NCBI RefSeq assembly: GCF_041677825.1
Contig: NZ_JBAYPG010000001.1
Coordinates: 172,168-236,167 of the forward strand
From: Castellaniella sp041677825
Lineage (GTDB): Bacteria > Pseudomonadota > Gammaproteobacteria > Burkholderiales > Burkholderiaceae_B
Reading direction: 5' to 3'
Length of the DNA stretch: 64,000 nt
Below the pieces are notes generated by a model, which did no database searches, was not told the origin of the DNA, and saw only the letters and a list, made by a program, of their open reading frames with translations. Below are positions 51,294 to 61,000 of this stretch, piece after piece. The translations under genes were made by a program, and so were the position numbers. The stretch's first letter is position 1. Every line of letters begins with the position of its first letter.

Positions 51294-52972
51294 ATCGAGC
51301 TTTTCGAACAGCGCCTGAAACGGCCAATGACGCCCATCGGCCCATGACCTACGAAGAGCGCCGCGTCATTCTTGCCTCTTCCATGGGAACCGTATTCGAA
51401 TGGTATGACTTCTACGTCTACGGTTCGCTGGCGGCCGTCATTGCCCAACACTTCTTTACCGAGCTGAATCCCACCACGGGTTTCATCTTCGCCCTGCTGA
51501 CCTTCGCTGCCGGTTTTGCCGTGCGCCCATTCGGCGCGCTGGTGTTCGGCCGCCTGGGCGACATGGTGGGCCGAAAATATGCCTTCGTGATCTCCATCCT
51601 GATCATGGGCCTGTCCACCTTTCTGGTCGGCGTGCTGCCATCGGTGTCCTCGATTGGTCAGGCGGCGCCCATGATTCTGCTGTTGCTGCGCCTTCTGCAG
51701 GGTCTCGCCCTGGGGGGCGAATACGGCGGTGCAGCGGTGTATGTGGCCGAGCATGCGCCATCCCATCGGCGCGGTTTTTTCACGAGCTGGATCCAGACCA
51801 CGGCGACGACCGGCATGTTCCTGTCACTGGTGGTGGTCCTGGGCACACGCGGTGTCCTGGGAGAAGAAGCGTTTGCCGATTGGGGCTGGCGTATTCCGTT
51901 CCTGATTTCGGTACTGCTGCTGGTGATTTCGGTGTGGATCCGCCTGCGCCTGCATGAATCGCCTGCGTTCACACGCATGAAGTCCGAAGGGCTGGTCTCG
52001 CGCGCACCCATCAAGGAAGCGTTCGGACGCTGGCGCAACCTGCGCCTGATTCTATTGGCGCTGCTGGGTCTGACGGCGGGGCAGGCCGTGGTCTGGTACA
52101 CCAGCCAGTTCTATGCTCTGTATTTCCTGACCGAAAGCTTGCGAGTGGACGCCAATACCGCCAACTTGCTGGTGGCACTCGCACTCATGCTGGCCTGCCC
52201 GTTCTTCCTGTTCTTTGGCTCGCTGTCCGATCGCATCGGACGCAAGCCCATCATTCTGGCAGGCTGCCTGATCGCCGCCGTCACGTATTTTCCGGTATTC
52301 AAGGGCCTGACCCATTATGCCAACCCCGCACTCGAGCGCGCCCAGGACACGGCACCGGTGCAGGTGGTATCCGATCCCGCTGACTGCTCGCTGCAGTTCA
52401 ACCCCATCGGTCTGGCCTCCTTCACCAGCGCCTGCGACCTGATCAAGACCTTCATGGCCAACCATTCGGTGAATTACGTCAACCAGCCGGCACCGGCCGG
52501 GACTGTCGCATACGCCCTGGTCGGCAACCAGCGCATCGACAGCTTCGATGGCGCGCATCTCAGCCGCATCGAATTTGCCGAGCGCAGTACCCAGTTGCAG
52601 CAGGCACTGGCTCAAGCCGTACGCAGCCACGGCTATCCGGACCGTGCGGATCCATCCCGGATCAACTACATCATGGTCCTGCTGCTGCTGTTCTTTCTCG
52701 TTTTCCAGGTCACCATGGTATACGGGCCGATTGCCGCGATGCTGGTCGAAATGTTCCCGACGCGCATTCGCTACACTTCGATGAGCGTGCCCTATCACAT
52801 CGGCAACGGCTGGTTCGGCGGCTTCCTGCCCCCCGTGGCCTTTGCCACCGTGGCAACGACAGGCAACATGTACGATGGTCTGTGGTATCCCATCATCGTC
52901 TGCACCATGACGCTGATCATCGGCACCCTGTTCGTGCGCGAAACCCGGCACAATGACCTCGATGCACCATGA
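51290..52972 (+). CDS. MHS-type MFS transporter with an extracytoplasmic insertion
   Basis: This is a 560-residue proton symporter of the metabolite:H+ symporter group (KgtP/ProP/ShiA relatives), shown by LASSMGTVFEWYDFYVYGSL, RPFGALVFGRLGDMVGRKYA and GLALGGEYGGAAVYVAEHA. It is about 110 residues longer than usual. The extra segment, roughly residues 335-445, lies between hydrophobic helices and holds a cysteine pair (PADCSLQFNPIG and FTSACDLIK). Direct coupling to the two-component kinase suggests regulated uptake of an organic acid, but the solute is unknown. Confidence 0.88.
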   Translation: MNRAFRTAPETANDAHRPMTYEERRVILASSMGTVFEWYDFYVYGSLAAVIAQHFFTELNPTTGFIFALLTFAAGFAVRPFGALVFGRLGDMVGRKYAFVISILIMGLSTFLVGVLPSVSSIGQAAPMILLLLRLLQGLALGGEYGGAAVYVAEHAPSHRRGFFTSWIQTTATTGMFLSLVVVLGTRGVLGEEAFADWGWRIPFLISVLLLVISVWIRLRLHESPAFTRMKSEGLVSRAPIKEAFGRWRNLRLILLALLGLTAGQAVVWYTSQFYALYFLTESLRVDANTANLLVALALMLACPFFLFFGSLSDRIGRKPIILAGCLIAAVTYFPVFKGLTHYANPALERAQDTAPVQVVSDPADCSLQFNPIGLASFTSACDLIKTFMANHSVNYVNQPAPAGTVAYALVGNQRIDSFDGAHLSRIEFAERSTQLQQALAQAVRSHGYPDRADPSRINYIMVLLLLFFLVFQVTMVYGPIAAMLVEMFPTRIRYTSMSVPYHIGNGWFGGFLPPVAFATVATTGNMYDGLWYPIIVCTMTLIIGTLFVRETRHNDLDAP

Positions 52973-53062
52973 AGGCCTGCGTGTACAATCAAGCCCCTCA
53001 CTTCCGGCCACCTGACCCGATCATCTGGCCCGGCCATCCGACCCTCTCTCCCGCTGATTGCC

Positions 53063-53962
53063 ATGTGGTTCAAGAATCTCAAGCTGTACCGTCTCACCAG
53101 CCAGGCTGCACTCTCACCCGACACCCTTGAAAGTGCGTTCGAGCCCCTGATTTTCAGACCGGGGAGCAGTCAGGACAGCCAGGTATCGGGCTGGTTGCCG
53201 CCCCGGGAAGACGGCGCTCTGGTGCACTCGGCACACGGGCAATGGCTGCTGCGCATGCATACCGAGAAGAAGTTGCTGCCGGCCACGGTCATCAACCAGG
53301 CCAGCCAGGCACGTGCGCAGGAGATCGAAGGTCAGCAAGGGTATCGGCCTGGCCGCAAGCAAATGAAGGAAATCAAGGAGCAACTCACCCTCGAACTCCT
53401 TCCACGGGCCTTCGTCATTGCGCACGATACCCGGGCCTGGATGGATACTGTCAACGGCTGGGTGGCGATCGATGCAGCCGCCAGCGCGCGCAGCGACGAT
53501 TTCCTGGGCCTGCTCGCCAGGACGCTGACCCCCTTCCCCCTCATGCCCCTGCACGTGCAACTGTCGCCGGCCGCGGCCATGACGCAATGGCTGCTCGATG
53601 ATGAGCCACCCGCCGGTTTTGTCATCGACCAGGACACCGAGTTGCAGGCCACCAATGAAACGCGGGCCACGATACGCTACGTACGGCATACGGCAGATCG
53701 TGATGAAGTGCGCCGGCACATCGAGCAGGGCAAGCAATGCACGCGTCTGGCACTGACCTGGAATGACAGGATCTCGTTTGTGCTCACCGAAAGCCTGGAC
53801 ATCAAGCGCCTGGCGCCCCTGGATGTGCTCCAGGACCACCAGGACGCCCAAGCGGCCAATGAAGCGGAACGCCTGGACGCGGATTTTGCCCTGATGACGG
53901 GCGAACTGGCACGCATGCTGGATGATCTGGTGGCCGCACTGGGCGGCCTGAAGGCGGCCTGA
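53063..53962 (+). CDS. rdgC: Recombination-associated protein
   Basis: RdgC is a ring-shaped DNA-binding protein that limits RecA filament formation. The 299-residue length matches the family; it begins MWFKNLKLYRLTSQAALSPD, contains GYRPGRKQMKEIKEQLTLEL and VLTESLDIKRLAPLDVLQDH. A TACAAT -10-like element lies at 52984-52989 in the 90-bp gap after the MFS gene, without a good -35. It is convergent with pyrB. Confidence 0.95.
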   Translation: MWFKNLKLYRLTSQAALSPDTLESAFEPLIFRPGSSQDSQVSGWLPPREDGALVHSAHGQWLLRMHTEKKLLPATVINQASQARAQEIEGQQGYRPGRKQMKEIKEQLTLELLPRAFVIAHDTRAWMDTVNGWVAIDAAASARSDDFLGLLARTLTPFPLMPLHVQLSPAAAMTQWLLDDEPPAGFVIDQDTELQATNETRATIRYVRHTADRDEVRRHIEQGKQCTRLALTWNDRISFVLTESLDIKRLAPLDVLQDHQDAQAANEAERLDADFALMTGELARMLDDLVAALGGLKAA

Positions 53963-53985
53963 AGCCAGGCTCGGGCCGGCTTCAG
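53959..53985 (+). terminator. Weak hairpin at the rdgC stop codon
   Basis: CTGAAGCC (53959-53966, containing the rdgC stop) and GGCTTCAG (53978-53985) form an 8-bp stem with an 11-nt loop. No T-tract follows, so if this ends transcription it would need Rho or act as a 3' stabiliser. The remaining 84 bp to the convergent pyrB stop contain only GC-rich sequence with other short palindromes. Confidence 0.35.
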
Positions 53986-54069
53986 ATCAAGCCCGGAACG
54001 ACTGCAGGCCGGCCCCGCGGGCCCTGGATCGCCGCGACCCAGGCCTGATATGGGCTGCGGCACGGGTGC

Positions 54070-55362
54070 TCAATACATGCCGTGAAACACGCTGTCATCA
54101 GGCCCGATGTGCGAGGGTGGGACCCACGTCACGTCGCGCATCGAATGCTGCACCAGACCTTCCACCCCCAGGAGCACGGCGAAAATGGCCATGCGCACCG
54201 GGATGCCATTGTCAGCCTGCCTGAAAATGGCCAGGCGCGCGTCATGATTGAGGTCGGTACTGAGATCATGAGCCCCTTCGCGGCTGTCGCGCGGCAAGGG
54301 ATGCATCACGATGACATCCGGGGCACAACAGCGATCGATGATGCCCCGGCCCACCTGGAAGGCCTCGTCATAGCCTTCGAGCGTTTCGCCCGCAAAGCGC
54401 TCTTTCTGCACTCGGGTGGCATAGACCATATCGGCCCCCTGCAGGCCCTTCTGCAGATCGTGGGTCTGTTCGATGACATGGCCGTTGCAGCCTGCCTTTT
54501 CGAGCAGATGGGCTGGCATCTCCAGCCCGGGCGGGGAGACCAGCGTGAACTTCAGGCCGCGGTACAGTGCCAGCAGCTTGATGAGCGAATGCACGGTACG
54601 GCCGTATTTCAGATCACCCGCCATCACCACGTGCGCACCATCGAGCAGTTTGCCCAGGCGCGAGAACTCGGTCAGGATCGTGTAGAGATCCAGCAGAGCC
54701 TGGCTGGGGTGCTCACCGGCCCCATCGCCCCCATTGACCACCGGAATATTCGTGGCCGCGGCAAATTCAGCCACCGACCCCTGCTCGGGGTGGCGAATCA
54801 CCATGGCATCGACGTAACCGCTCATCACCCGGCTGGTGTCATAGATCGATTCGCCCTTGGCCATCGATGAAAAAGTGAAGCCCGTGGTGTCGCATACAGA
54901 CCCTCCGAGCCGGCAGAACGCCGCGCCGAAGCTGACCCGCGTCCGCGTACTGGCCTCGAAGAACAGGTTGCCCAGCACGGCGCCTTCAAGGACTCGGGAT
55001 ACCTTTTGCCGGCGGGCAATGGGCTGCATCTGGTCGGCGACCTGAAACAGTTCTTCGACCGATTCACGACTGAACTGATCGACGGACAACAGCTGATGCT
55101 TGTTGTCGATGGCGATCCGGTCTCGCAGCGGGCCTGTCTGGGCGGTTTGCGCATATTTCTGCAACAAGGCGTCGTTTTCCACGATCTCGGTCACGAAACG
55201 CCCCACCACCTCTGGCATGGCCCGTGATTCCTGGGATCCTTCGGGCAGCAGCCAGGTATCCAGCGCACGCCGTTTCACCCCGATGCGGGCTGCAAAAAGG
55301 TCTCGCGTCAGATTCAGGCGCCGCATGGCATCCCGCAGAAGGACTTGCTGGGCAATCGCCAT
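54070..55362 (-). CDS. pyrB: Aspartate carbamoyltransferase with N-terminal HTH-like extension
   Basis: PyrB makes carbamoyl aspartate, the first dedicated step of pyrimidine synthesis. The catalytic core is E. coli-like: LFFEASTRTRVSF (carbamoyl-phosphate loop), GDGAGEHPSQALLDLYT, AGDLKYGRTVHSL and VIMHPLPRDSREG. The chosen ATG at 55362 has GGAG 6 nt upstream and yields 430 residues, about 110 more than the usual 310-320. The first 80 residues (RDAMRRLNLTRDLFAARIGV) resemble a small helix-turn-helix domain. No pyrI regulatory chain lies in the window. Transcription runs from upstream of the secreted SecD-like gene, 31 bp away. Confidence 0.93.
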   Translation of the reverse strand: MAIAQQVLLRDAMRRLNLTRDLFAARIGVKRRALDTWLLPEGSQESRAMPEVVGRFVTEIVENDALLQKYAQTAQTGPLRDRIAIDNKHQLLSVDQFSRESVEELFQVADQMQPIARRQKVSRVLEGAVLGNLFFEASTRTRVSFGAAFCRLGGSVCDTTGFTFSSMAKGESIYDTSRVMSGYVDAMVIRHPEQGSVAEFAAATNIPVVNGGDGAGEHPSQALLDLYTILTEFSRLGKLLDGAHVVMAGDLKYGRTVHSLIKLLALYRGLKFTLVSPPGLEMPAHLLEKAGCNGHVIEQTHDLQKGLQGADMVYATRVQKERFAGETLEGYDEAFQVGRGIIDRCCAPDVIVMHPLPRDSREGAHDLSTDLNHDARLAIFRQADNGIPVRMAIFAVLLGVEGLVQHSMRDVTWVPPSHIGPDDSVFHGMY

Positions 55363-55393
55363 GATTCTCTCCAATGTACGCAATGCGCAGATT

Positions 55394-55912
55394 TTAGCGA
55401 ATTCCGGCCACCGCGCGTGCAATACGTTCTGCCTCGAACAATGAATCAAAAGAAAACACCAACTGCTGCTCACGGATGGGGGCCGCGTACCGGGGCGCCG
55501 CCAGCAGTTCCTGACCCACGACCAGCGCCAGCCGCAGGCCCGGATGTGCCGCCGTGCCAGCCCGTACTCGCGCGAGACCCCGTTCGGCAAGAATCAGAAC
55601 CAGCCGGCCACCCTGCCCCTGGCCTTCGAGAACCCGGATACCCATCAGGTCCGAACGGCGGATCAGTGGCTCCGGGCGCAAATACAGAGTGCCGGCAGGC
55701 TGCAGGGCCACGGGTACCCAATCGGCCCGCGGATGTACATCGGCCAAGTACACACCCAGATCACTGGCGGTCGCGTCAGCAGCCGGATCAGCCGCCCGCA
55801 AAGCCTTGCCCGGTACCAGCAGCAGGCACATCAGGAACAGACAGGCTGTCACGTACCGGGCCCGCAGGGGGCCCGCTTCAGGGCTGAACAGGTAGAACAA
55901 CTCGATCTCCAT
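55394..55912 (-). CDS. Secreted protein with SecD P1-head-like domain
   Basis: This protein of about 172 residues has a signal peptide (FLMCLLLVPGKALRA) and a mature domain. The mature domain resembles the periplasmic P1-head subdomain of SecD, judged from TLYLRPEPLIRRSDLMGIRV, LVLILAERGLARVRAGTAAH, PGLRLALVVGQELLAAP and FEAERIARAVAGIR. The start is unsure: ATGs at 55918 and 55912 overlap pbpC by about 35-40 bp and lack a Shine-Dalgarno; a GTG at 55852 after the pbpC stop would cut the leader to a bare hydrophobic segment. It follows pbpC and may act at the periplasmic face. Function is not known. Confidence 0.65.
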   Translation of the reverse strand: MEIELFYLFSPEAGPLRARYVTACLFLMCLLLVPGKALRAADPAADATASDLGVYLADVHPRADWVPVALQPAGTLYLRPEPLIRRSDLMGIRVLEGQGQGGRLVLILAERGLARVRAGTAAHPGLRLALVVGQELLAAPRYAAPIREQQLVFSFDSLFEAERIARAVAGIR

Positions 55913-58067
55913 GAACATCGAATGACGCCGCACGTACGCGAACGCGGGCGTGTTCGAGCCTGCGACCCCGGGAGTCGTACAGTTCGAACTCATGCGCCCC
56001 CGGAACCGGGGCCCACCACGTCGCCACGCCCTCGGGCGAATCCGGTACGGCCGAACCGTCGACTCGCCACGATACGTCGTCGACCGGCCGGCCCTGAACA
56101 TCCACAGCGCGCAATCGCTGACGCTGACGAGACCATGGAATATCCGGGTCAAGCGCCAGAACACTGCCAGCCACTGGCTCGGCCATGCGCGCGGCCTGAT
56201 CAGCGGACGGGGCATGCGCAAACACCGCCTGGGCCGTATCACCCAGAAAATACTCCTCGCGCGGCGGCTCGGAGGCGGAGCCCGTACCGATGGCCTGCAC
56301 CACGAGCCCGCCGGGTCTGGCGGGCGGCACGGACGGCCTGCTGCGATGCAGCCAGGCCAGGATATCGTGCCATATGGGGCCTGCGCCGGTCACCCCGGAC
56401 ACCCGGCGCATGCTGGCCCCCGCGCTATTGCCCACCCAGACACCGACCGTGTAATCGGCCGACCAGCCGATACACCAGTTGTCGCGCATGTCCCGGCTGG
56501 TACCGGTCTTGGCGGCCGACCAGAACCGCGTGGCCAGCGGGCTGTCGAGCCCGAAGGTACGCACGCGGGCCTCGCGATCCGCGAGTATGTGCCCGACGAG
56601 CCAGGCCGCTTCGGCGGAGTAGATGGCCACGCCACCTCCGGGCTGCGCGTGTGCGGCACGCTGCAGGACAATGGGCGCGAACACGCCGCCCCGGGCCAGC
56701 GTACGGTAGGCATTGGTGAGTGACAGCAGGCTGACATCCGCGGAACCGAGCGCCAGACTGTAGCCGTAATAGTCCCCTGCCTCGCGCAGCGGCAGCCCCA
56801 GGGCCCGCAACTGCCGGCTGAACGGTTCTGGCCCGATCATCATCAGCGTGCGCACTGCAGGTACGTTCAGCGAGGCGGCCAGCGCCTGGCGCACGCTCAC
56901 CCAGCCGGCAAAATGATGATCATAATTGTCTGGAATATAGAGCCCGCTGCCCGCCTGCAAATCCAGCGGACTGTCATCCAGCAGCGAAGCGGCCGTCAGG
57001 CGCTGCTGATCCAGGGCAAGCCCGTACAGGAACGGTTTCAGGGTGGAGCCGGCTTGCCGCAGGGCCAGCGCATGATCCACCTGACTGGCTGCGGACAGAC
57101 GGGCACCGGACGAGCCCACGTAGGCGAGCACGGCCCCCGTACGATTGTCGAGCACCACGACAGCGGCGTCGGTGACCCCGGTGCCGCGCAGGTCACCCAG
57201 GTGGCGGCGCACGGCGGCCAGCGCATGCTGCTGGAGATCGGCCCGCAAGGTCGTGCGTACGCTGGCGCGCGTTGCATCTGGCCCGTGCGCCAGAACATAG
57301 CGTGCCCAATGGGGGGCGAGCGCCGGCGCACCCTGGCGGGGGCCCTGCGCGCGGGCCAGCACGGATCGTACGAAAGCCGGCAAGCCGATGCAATCTGCCG
57401 GCTGCCCCAGCTCACGCAGCAGGTGGCAGGCGCGCTCGACCAGCACCTCGGCGGGCGCATTCGGACCGCGCAGCAGTACCGCCGCCAGCGCGGATTCTCG
57501 CAGCGTCAGGCCCGCAGCCCGCTTGCGAAACAGCACCCGCGCCAGCGCATCGACCCCGACCAGCTCGCCGCGCCAGGCGGCCTGGTTCAGGTAGGCCTCG
57601 AGAATCCGGGCTTTGGTCCAGCGGGTTTCCAGCTCGCGGGCGTGCTGCATCTGGCTCCACTTCTGCAACACGCTGCGACCGCCGGGACCACGTTGCAGGT
57701 CAGGATCGAGAAGCGCCACCAACTGCATGCTGATGGTGGACGCGCCACGACGGCTGTGCGCTCCGAGCAGAGACCAGGCCGCCGAGGCACTGGCCAGCCA
57801 ATCGACCCCATGGTGGGCCGCGAATCGATGATCTTCGGACGCAATCACGGCATGCTGCAAAGCGGGCGACACTTGATCCAGGGCAACCCAATCGCCACGT
57901 CGGCTGGAGAAATCCACACGGACCCGCTGCAGTTCAACCCCCTCGGCAGACAACACGCGCACATCGGAGGGCCGCCAGGCCTCGCGCACGGACGGGTAAT
58001 CCGGCAGGGCCGCCAGCGCCGTGGCCGGCCAGACGGCCCACAGCAGCAGTATGCAGACCCCCCTCAC
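55878..58067 (-). CDS. pbpC: Penicillin-binding protein 1C
   Basis: PBP1C is a bifunctional class A-like murein synthase. The 729-residue protein has an N-terminal signal anchor (GVCILLLWAVWPATALAA), a glycosyltransferase domain with its catalytic glutamate in ASEDHRFAAHHGVDWLA, and a transpeptidase domain with SxxK in AGSTLKPFLYGLALDQQ and KTGTSRDMRDNWCIGW. A C-terminal BiPBP domain follows. The start is GTG at 58067, with GGAG 8 nt upstream, overlapping the alpha-2-macroglobulin stop (GTGA). The yfhM-pbpC pairing is conserved in proteobacteria. Confidence 0.95.
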   Translation of the reverse strand: MRGVCILLLWAVWPATALAALPDYPSVREAWRPSDVRVLSAEGVELQRVRVDFSSRRGDWVALDQVSPALQHAVIASEDHRFAAHHGVDWLASASAAWSLLGAHSRRGASTISMQLVALLDPDLQRGPGGRSVLQKWSQMQHARELETRWTKARILEAYLNQAAWRGELVGVDALARVLFRKRAAGLTLRESALAAVLLRGPNAPAEVLVERACHLLRELGQPADCIGLPAFVRSVLARAQGPRQGAPALAPHWARYVLAHGPDATRASVRTTLRADLQQHALAAVRRHLGDLRGTGVTDAAVVVLDNRTGAVLAYVGSSGARLSAASQVDHALALRQAGSTLKPFLYGLALDQQRLTAASLLDDSPLDLQAGSGLYIPDNYDHHFAGWVSVRQALAASLNVPAVRTLMMIGPEPFSRQLRALGLPLREAGDYYGYSLALGSADVSLLSLTNAYRTLARGGVFAPIVLQRAAHAQPGGGVAIYSAEAAWLVGHILADREARVRTFGLDSPLATRFWSAAKTGTSRDMRDNWCIGWSADYTVGVWVGNSAGASMRRVSGVTGAGPIWHDILAWLHRSRPSVPPARPGGLVVQAIGTGSASEPPREEYFLGDTAQAVFAHAPSADQAARMAEPVAGSVLALDPDIPWSRQRQRLRAVDVQGRPVDDVSWRVDGSAVPDSPEGVATWWAPVPGAHEFELYDSRGRRLEHARVRVRAASFDVHGDRVVLPVQP

Positions 58068-61000
58068 GGCATGGGCTCCACCCGGAAGGGCTGGTTTGGA
58101 ACGCTGCCTGATACATCGGGCTGATACAGTGCCTCGGCCCGGCTTGCCGGCAAGTGGTAAACCCCCGGCACATTCAGCCGCACCACATAGCGAAGCACCC
58201 GGGTGCCCGGTGGCAGCACGTCGAAATAGGCGCGCCAGGCATCGGGCGCGCGTTCTGTCCAGGCGGGCTCGATGACATCGCTGTCGGCCGAGCCGGCCGC
58301 GGCGCCCGACCCGATCGCCGAGTCTCTGCCCAGGCCACCGCCCAGAATGCTGGCGCCGGCCGGGATCGGATCGCTGACCGCGGTCCAGCCGCGCCAGTCG
58401 CTCGAATGCAGCGTCAGAACCACCCGGTAGATATCCCCAACGGACCAGTGGCCCTCGACGGCCTGGCTGACGACTTCGACATGCCGCTCCAGACGCAGGC
58501 CCGCGTCAACCGGATCCGCATGTGGCACGGCCGCCAGCGCGAGTACATTTGCCCAACCGGAACCGGGCGACTGCTGCAGCATGGACAGATGCCCCTGCCC
58601 GCCGGCAGGCCAGGGCAACCACAGCGTATCGCGATAGGCACCGTCCTCCCAGGGCAGATCCGACCAGTCGAACACCTGGTCGGACGAGCCGCCAAGAGCC
58701 AGCCGTACCCTGCCCTGCCCCGGGCGCGTTTCAGCCAGCTGAGCGAACCGGTTGACAGCCAGCAGCCCGAGTGCATTGGCTGGCGTCGTGGCCCAGGCCC
58801 CATTGCGCTGCCAGGCCAGCAGCCCCTGCAGCAGCAAGGGCCAGTCGGCGCGCCAGCCAGGCAGATCCAGTGTGTTCCAGAGCAGACGTGCCTGTACCGT
58901 CGTGACATCACTCATCAGCCACCAGCCGGCATTTGCGGACTCATCGGCCACTTGCAATGTGCCGCCATGACGCCGCAGGCGCGCCCGCAGGATCGCCTGC
59001 ACGGCAGTCAGCCGCTGATCCCGGCGATCGAGCTGCGGCACATGCTGCAGGATGGACAGCCAGGTCACCAAGGCAGCCGTGGGCCAGTCATCGATGACCA
59101 GATCGAAGGTATCGAGCATGCCAGGCTGCCAGGCCTGCCAGAGGCTCAGGGCCTCTACTGCAATCAGCCGGCGCCAGAATGCGTCATTCGCCGGCGCCCA
59201 GGCCTGATCCTCGAGGCGTCCGAACACAAAGTCCTGGAGGCCGGCCAGCATGCGCTCGCGGGCGGTGAGTGGCAGTTCGTATGTCCAGCCCAGCAGGCGC
59301 GCCCGGGCAGCCACCTCGAGCACGTAAGCCGTCAGGGCCACGCTGCCGCGACCGCCCGGGAAATAGGCCAACAGGCCGCGCTCGTCCTGGAACGACGGCA
59401 AGCGCTGCATCAGGGCCTGCCAGGCTGCCGTATCCTGGATCCCCAGGGCACGCGAGCCCAGCTGTTCAAAACAAGTGTAGGGATAGCGCCTGAGCCAATC
59501 CCGGACCCCCGGCAAGGCGCCGGCCAGGCTGGACTGCAGGCCAATCTGCAGCCCACCGCGCAAGTGGCCGTTCACCACCAGTGCACCCGTGGGTGCCGCC
59601 ACCGGCAGGGACACCGGCCGATCGGGCTGCAGGGCAAGCAGGCTGGCCTGCTGCACGGTCACGGGCACGGCAGCCAGCAATTCCTGTGTGACCAGAATGG
59701 CGTCCTGGGCGGACACTGCACTGTCCGCCCCGGTTTCGGCCGTGAACTGCCAGCGCAAGAGTGCGCGCTCGGCCTGGCCGGGCAACCAGGGCGCCTGCCA
59801 TGCCCAGGACAGCTGTTGCGAGGCCCCCGCCGGCAGCGTGATGCGCTGTGCATCGAATTCGGCACCGGCCTGCCCGTCGTCGCCCTCTACACTGGCCCGT
59901 ACGGTCAGCGCCATGGACGACCGAGTCCGATTGAGCACCGTGATCCCGGCCTGGATCTGATCCTGTTCCCGCACCACCTGGGGCAGCCCTGACACCAGCT
60001 GCAGATCCTGTGTGGTGGTGATGTCGGCCTGGCCGATGCCAAACTGGTCTGCGCCCAGATCGACGACCGCCACAAGGCGAAAACGCGACAAGGCATCGTT
60101 CAGCGGCACATCGACCCAGGCTTCACCCTGCCCATCCAGAACGCGCTCACCCTGCCACAGCAGCCGGGTATCGAACAGCTCGCGCGTAGCATTGAAACCG
60201 CCCCCGCCACCTGCAGCCACGGCCTTGCGGCCATAGTGCCGCCGGCCCACGACCTCGGACTGCCCCGTGGCGGTCTGCACGCCATGAGCCCGCTGCATCC
60301 GCATGGCATCGAGCACATCCCAGCTGGCGTTGTCCTGCAATTCGAGCAAGGCCTCATCGACAGCGACAAACGCCAGACCGGCCCCGGCCGCCGGGCTGCC
60401 GTCCGCCCGCCGGGCCTGTATCCGCACTCGGGCTGTGTCGCGCACCGAGTAGCTGGCACGTTCGGGCTGCACCTGAACATCAAGCTGGTCTGCACCGCTC
60501 AGCACCTGGATGCCGGCAATACCGTAACGGAACGCCGGCCGGGCCAGATCGACCAGGCCTGTCGGGCGCGGCGCATCGGCCACCTGCTGGTCGCGGGCAT
60601 GCCACCAGGCCATGGGATCACGCCACCCCCACTGGACCAGACTTGCCCACGGGACCGAGCGCACGCGACCGCGCACAGCCAGGACCGACACATACACATT
60701 GGGCCCCCATGCCGCATCGACCGGCAAGCGGATCACAGGCGCATCACCGTCCAGTTCGACCACCTGCGCCTGCAAGACCCCTTCGCGCTCGACAGCCACC
60801 AGCGCCCGGGCCTGCCGAAACGGCATGTGCACCACGAATTCAGCCATCTCGCCAGCCCGCCACGTCTTGCGCGCCGGAATCACATCCATGCGGTCATGAT
60901 CGCCGCCGCCAGACCAGAAGCCATCGCCCCAGACCCATTGGGTGACGGCCGCACGCGCAACGCGGCCCTTGCTGTCTCGGGCGCTCGCCTGCAGTTCGAC

